From: Prevotellaceae bacterium UBA3646
Lineage (GTDB): Bacteria; Bacteroidota; Bacteroidia; Bacteroidales; Bacteroidaceae
Length of the DNA stretch: 10,855 nt
Direction of reading: 5' to 3'
Assembly (NCBI GenBank): GCA_002373535.1
Contig: DFKL01000092.1
Location: 1-10,855, forward strand
Under the pieces are notes generated by a model. The model searched no databases and was not told where the DNA came from. It worked only from the letters and a program-made list of their open reading frames with translations. This document shows positions 7,564 through 10,855 of the stretch, piece after piece. The translations under genes were made by a program, and so were the position numbers. Each line of letters starts with the position of its first letter. The first letter of the stretch is position 1.

Positions 7564-8370
7564 TCACTGGATGTCACCCATATCCACCTTTCCGTCACCG
7601 TCAATGCCAATTGGAACCGACAGCGTGGGCATGTCATCGTATATCAACACGAGTCCCGTGACGAACTTAATACCGGCATTGACCAAAAGGACAGGAGACC
7701 GTCCGCTCAAGTCGTATCCGAGCTGCTCACCTATCCACACAGGATGTGCATCGTCCAATCCGCCCATATCTGCAACGCTGTTGGTCACGGAAGCAATACG
7801 TCGACCGCCATCCCACAAAGTCACATCCTGACCGTCTATAGAGTAACCAAGACGCCTGCACAACTGCTGCTGAATATCATATGGCTCCACGGTGTCGGAT
7901 ATATATGCCTTGCCGTTGCCGTCGAAGCGAATCCTGTACAGTCTGTCCACCTGGACACCTGTACCCCACATGACGCTGCATGCCAGCCACAGCACATCAT
8001 CCTTCCTGTCATATTTTGCCATAGGACTGCGTGCATGACACAAGTTGGGGAAAACCGTAGTAACAGCCCCCTTCACTACAACTATGCCATAGCCCTCGGT
8101 AGAAGTGGTATCTGCCTCGGCAATTGCCTCCACGCTGATGTCGCAAGCCGTATCGCTCATTATTTCATACTGATGCAGGCGTTCTGCCCTATCCAAGGCT
8201 TCCAACACATGTGCAGGAGCAGCATCTGCTGGCAACGGGCCGTCAAGGGTTCCTGACACAAGAGTTATATTCCCTGCCCTCCTGTCACAAGAATTGCAAG
8301 AACTGAAAGATGCACAGTAACAACAAAAGACAAGGACCGTACATATCCAAAAGCAAAATTGCCTGATCAT
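7564..8370 (-). CDS. Putative lipoprotein of unknown function
   Basis: I do not recognise this 268-residue protein. The N-terminus is a hydrophobic, Cys-rich export signal; FSSC at about residues 22-25 could be a lipobox, giving a lipid-anchored protein, though the many cysteines (positions 6, 10, 16, 17, 19, 25, 28) make the cleavage site uncertain. The mature part is beta-rich, with stretches such as DVLWLACSVMWG, RLYRIRFDGNGKAYI and ISDTVEPYDIQQQL. The extreme C-terminus, residues 255-266, reads GIDGDGKVDMGD, like a calcium-binding EF-hand or dockerin loop, but the protein stops two residues later. AGGAG at 8382-8386 (- strand) lies 11 bases before the ATG, a rather long spacing. It starts 45 bases after the UGSC-like gene and may be translated from the same mRNA. 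Confidence 0.65.
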   Translation of the reverse strand: MIRQFCFWICTVLVFCCYCASFSSCNSCDRRAGNITLVSGTLDGPLPADAAPAHVLEALDRAERLHQYEIMSDTACDISVEAIAEADTTSTEGYGIVVVKGAVTTVFPNLCHARSPMAKYDRKDDVLWLACSVMWGTGVQVDRLYRIRFDGNGKAYISDTVEPYDIQQQLCRRLGYSIDGQDVTLWDGGRRIASVTNSVADMGGLDDAHPVWIGEQLGYDLSGRSPVLLVNAGIKFVTGLVLIYDDMPTLSVPIGIDGDGKVDMGDIQ

Positions 8371-8415
8371 TTCGCAGTATACTCCTATTTAGTCAACTAT
8401 ATGTATGAACAAATG

Positions 8416-10338
8416 TCAGTCCTTGCCAGAAGACTGAATCCTGAAGTCACTCAGAGACCTGTATCCACGTTCGGCCATCAGCCGGTCCCAGTCGTGCGGC
8501 AGTTCTACCTTGACCGTTGCACAGGCTCCTCCCGGCATAGTCTGTATCTTATTGCGGGAATTGTCGCCGGTAACCAGGAACTGTGTCATTCCATGCTGCA
8601 TCGTCGGTACTGTCTCGATATAGTCCTCCGGGGTGCAATACCATTCAGGAGCTTCAGTCATGGCAGCCCCTTCGGAACGTCTCAGATAGCCGGTATATTG
8701 CATAAGGTTATGCCTGCCGCCGTCCTTGGCTCCCCCCGGATTGGCATAGTAGTTGGCAAAGGCACGCTCCCTCAACGGCCGGCGCGAAGCGTCTACGAGA
8801 CAGTCTTCCAACTGCGCGACAGAACTGTAACGCTGTGCAAGAATACGTGCAACAGGCTCGGTCAGAAGCACCGTACGAAAAGTAAACTGACGACCGCTGC
8901 CCAAAGCAAACTGGCATCGTTCACTTATGTCCCATGCCATCAACTGGGCGATGCGCTCTGCATCGGTTGTGGAAGGAGCCATATTGTTTCCCCAAAGCAA
9001 TGCCGAGGCTACGGTGACAGTATTGTCCTCCATCCTGTATCCCGTACGGACATGATATGGCTGCCATCCTACACGCACACAGGCCGCCTCGTCCTCGGCC
9101 ATACACCATGGCATTGGATAGCCAAAAGTTCCCATACGGTCTTGTTTTACATAATATCCGCACAAGTTGATCAGCGCGAGATTCATAAAGCGGGCAATTG
9201 CCATGTTTGCAGACTCGTTTATTTCGCCCTGCCCGCAGTCTATGCCCAGTTGTCTGGCCACAGGTCCGTTGAGCCAACAGTATGGCATCCATGCATGAGT
9301 ACTGGCCAACGTACGGCGGAAACCAGGATCACCCAAAGCCTTGGTAAGTGCAATCAGTACAGGCATGAACTCCGGTTTACACCCTGCCATTACACCATTA
9401 ACGGCCACATGCCATGCCGTCGTGTTCCTGTGTGCGACAGGCAGTACTGCAACCGTCTGGTCCCATTTACAGTCCGTAAATCGCATCATTTCCTCCACAC
9501 GGTCATAGGTAGGCGGCACTATGGGCAGTCCGTCTGTCCACTTCATTTCCCTGAAATAACCGTCAATCTCCTCAAGAGTACCGAAAAACACATCGTCACG
9601 CAATCCTGCTTGCTCTGCCTGCAGACAGGCAGTAGTCTCCTGTGGCGTTATCTGACGTGTCAGGGCATCGACGACCTGCGGCCATACGACCTGGCGCGTA
9701 TTCCTTATCAAGACCTCGTCGCTGTCCATGGCAAAGGCACCAGGATACTCAGCCACCCGCATTACCGGGACACCGTTGTTAGCCGCAGTATAGCGTGCCT
9801 GAGCAGAGAAACCTGGGGCACATATAATAACAGAAGGGATTCCGATATGCTCTGCCACCAGACATGAGCCGACCTCCTTAGGCGTACATAATCCGCAGCC
9901 ACCATTTCCTGATATCACGGCATCTACCTTCAATTCCTTGAGGCGTTGTTCAAAATCATCCTTTGTCTTGCGACGGATACCCGGAGCAGGATATGGACCG
10001 GCTGTACCGACCTCGTCCAAGAGCAGCACCTTTGCTCCAGGATAGTTTCTTTCTATCAGCCGCTTGATTTCCGGATGTGTTATGCGACACATAAAACTCT
10101 CTCCCACCACTGCTATGGTCTTGCCGTCAAGAGTAGTGAGACGCGGAGCCTGTCTGATTGACCCGACTGTACTACGACCTACTGGTGATACGACGGCATA
10201 GCCCACGGATACGGACTTTGCATCAGGGGTGGTACCACATGTCTCGTCACACACAATCCTTTCCTGTGCCAAGACAACTGGCGAAAAGATAGAAAAGACA
10301 GAGATCAGGAACGTGAGTCCATAGTTAGGAAATCTCAT
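8416..10338 (-). CDS. Exported two-domain protein: UGSC-like (Cys form) plus DGLPIVPPT domain
   Basis: This 640-residue protein has a signal peptide (about residues 1-24, VLA/Q), so it acts in the periplasm or on the surface. Residues about 65-230 look like the UGSC family, named for a selenocysteine or cysteine U/C-G-S-C motif: LDGKTIAVVGES, a variable segment, VDAVISGNGGCGLCTPKEV, then EHIGIPSVIICAPGF. Cys148-Gly-Leu-Cys151 takes the place of the U/CGSC motif, with Cys159 close by, implying thiol or redox chemistry. Residues about 265-500 form a second domain with KWTDGLPIVPPTYDRVEEM, AVNGVMAGCKPEFMPVL and a later WLNGP, a set I recall from uncharacterised proteins found with UGSC genes. 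Here both are in one chain. The reaction is unknown. No in-frame TGA needs reading as selenocysteine. The start ATG at 10338 gives the signal peptide directly. Domain assignment is from memory of motifs, not a search. Confidence 0.72.
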   Translation of the reverse strand: MRFPNYGLTFLISVFSIFSPVVLAQERIVCDETCGTTPDAKSVSVGYAVVSPVGRSTVGSIRQAPRLTTLDGKTIAVVGESFMCRITHPEIKRLIERNYPGAKVLLLDEVGTAGPYPAPGIRRKTKDDFEQRLKELKVDAVISGNGGCGLCTPKEVGSCLVAEHIGIPSVIICAPGFSAQARYTAANNGVPVMRVAEYPGAFAMDSDEVLIRNTRQVVWPQVVDALTRQITPQETTACLQAEQAGLRDDVFFGTLEEIDGYFREMKWTDGLPIVPPTYDRVEEMMRFTDCKWDQTVAVLPVAHRNTTAWHVAVNGVMAGCKPEFMPVLIALTKALGDPGFRRTLASTHAWMPYCWLNGPVARQLGIDCGQGEINESANMAIARFMNLALINLCGYYVKQDRMGTFGYPMPWCMAEDEAACVRVGWQPYHVRTGYRMEDNTVTVASALLWGNNMAPSTTDAERIAQLMAWDISERCQFALGSGRQFTFRTVLLTEPVARILAQRYSSVAQLEDCLVDASRRPLRERAFANYYANPGGAKDGGRHNLMQYTGYLRRSEGAAMTEAPEWYCTPEDYIETVPTMQHGMTQFLVTGDNSRNKIQTMPGGACATVKVELPHDWDRLMAERGYRSLSDFRIQSSGKD

Positions 10339-10384
10339 GACATTAATGCGCTTTTGTCGTTATAATAGAAAGACTGCGTACAGG

Positions 10385-10441
10385 AAAAAAAGTTTAATCT
10401 GCAACAGCGAAACTGTATACAAAGACCTGCAGACGCAGATT
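10385..10441 (-). terminator. Terminator-like inverted repeat after the acyl-ACP thioesterase
   Basis: Read on the - strand, AATCTGC (10441-10435) and GCAGATT (10402-10396) form a perfect 7-bp stem, followed after AAAC by seven T (10391-10385). The 32-base loop is long for an intrinsic terminator, and inner CTGCA/TGCAG halves could form a competing stem. It lies 8 bases past the thioesterase stop and before the UGSC-like gene, where a terminator would be expected. No clear TAnnTTTG promoter for the UGSC-like gene is visible in the remainder of this 110-base gap. Confidence 0.4.
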
Positions 10442-10448
10442 TCCGCCA

Positions 10449-10855
10449 CTACCGGCAGAATTCCATGATGGCACAGACACTGGTGCCGAGGGACAAGGCT
10501 ACGACAATGCCAGCATCCGTCGTATACACAGAAGGAGTCAGCACATCACCTAACTTGGCTGCCACACGATATTCCACACGTAAGCCACGCACCTCAAACG
10601 TCTGAGGCAGCATCTCCATGGCCATGCGTACATAATTGGCATTGTTCATGTGACGGTTGTAGTCGATATCGGCACGCATCACCCTGACTGGCTCAAGGGT
10701 TTCCCCTCCAGTCTTGGGCAGGATAATACGACGATCCTTGTACTCCATATCCAACTGAGGTTCCAGCCTCATCGAAGCGATTGTCGCGTCATCGACACGT
10801 TTCAACTTGCCTGTGGACTTGTCTACAAAAGCTCCCATGCTCCATGTCTTGTAGC
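10449..10855 (-). CDS. Acyl-ACP thioesterase, C-terminal part (5' end beyond window)
   Basis: The frame is open to the right edge: upstream of the in-frame ATG at 10838 it continues as YKTWS, so that Met is internal and the gene begins outside the window. The visible roughly 135 residues are the second hotdog domain of a FatA/FatB-type acyl-acyl carrier protein thioesterase. DIDYNRHMNNANYV holds the expected Asp/Asn/His catalytic group, and the following RVEYRV supplies the conserved Glu. The start of the visible part (WSMGAFVDKSTGKLKR) matches the end of the first hotdog domain. The enzyme releases free fatty acids from acyl-ACP in the cytoplasm. Bacteroidota members are usually about 245 residues, so a little over half is present. 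It is unrelated in operon to the 4HBT protein at 1731. Confidence 0.9.
   Translation of the reverse strand, partial: YKTWSMGAFVDKSTGKLKRVDDATIASMRLEPQLDMEYKDRRIILPKTGGETLEPVRVMRADIDYNRHMNNANYVRMAMEMLPQTFEVRGLRVEYRVAAKLGDVLTPSVYTTDAGIVVALSLGTSVCAIMEFCR

Noticed and set aside
8359..9867. Long open frame of 502 codons on the + strand, antisense to the UGSC-like gene
   Set aside because: Its translation has no domain, signal or coherent hydrophobic pattern, is rich in Cys, His and Arg as expected of an antisense frame, and overlaps a - strand gene with a signal peptide and family motifs.
9870..9900. Possible selenocysteine at the UGSC-like motif
   Set aside because: The motif is encoded with ordinary Cys codons (Cys148 and Cys151) and the frame has no internal TGA, so no recoding is needed.

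Overview
The window looks like chromosomal DNA from a gut-type Bacteroidales bacterium, most likely Prevotella or a close relative. This is inferred from the one recognisable promoter, which has the Bacteroidota form (TTG, 20 bp, TAnnTTTG), from sparse Shine-Dalgarno sites, and from the gene families present: a hemerythrin/LuxR regulator, a carbohydrate-binding beta-helix protein, a Ser-type exported sulfatase and a bacterial acyl-ACP thioesterase. The window is almost fully coding and has no gene-free stretch above about 110 bases. I see no tRNA, rRNA, CRISPR array, insertion sequence or phage module.

Positions 1-7507 are all on the + strand. The window opens inside a regulator with the end of a hemerythrin-like domain and a LuxR-type helix-turn-helix. 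After a short gap holding a good promoter with a small palindrome in its spacer comes a tight run of eight genes: an SBF-type (bile acid:sodium symporter-like) transporter, a small protein of unknown function, a 4HBT hotdog thioesterase, a Cof-type HAD phosphatase, a UmuC/UvrX-like Y-family DNA polymerase, its small YolD-like partner, an exported beta-helix carbohydrate-binding protein and an exported sulfatase. Several genes overlap by a few bases, so much of this block is probably one transcript, although the functions are mixed: transport and housekeeping, mutagenic DNA repair, then cell-surface glycan work.

Positions 7564-10855 are on the - strand and converge on the sulfatase. From the right edge inward they are the C-terminal part of an acyl-ACP thioesterase, a 110-base gap with a terminator-like inverted repeat, a 640-residue exported protein joining a UGSC-like domain (Cys form, CGLC) to a second domain with a DGLPIVPPT motif, and an unrecognised putative lipoprotein ending in an EF-hand/dockerin-like loop. 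These last two are 45 bases apart and may be co-transcribed. The exported UGSC-like two-domain protein and its lipoprotein neighbour are the least explained part of the window and the best candidate for an undescribed system.
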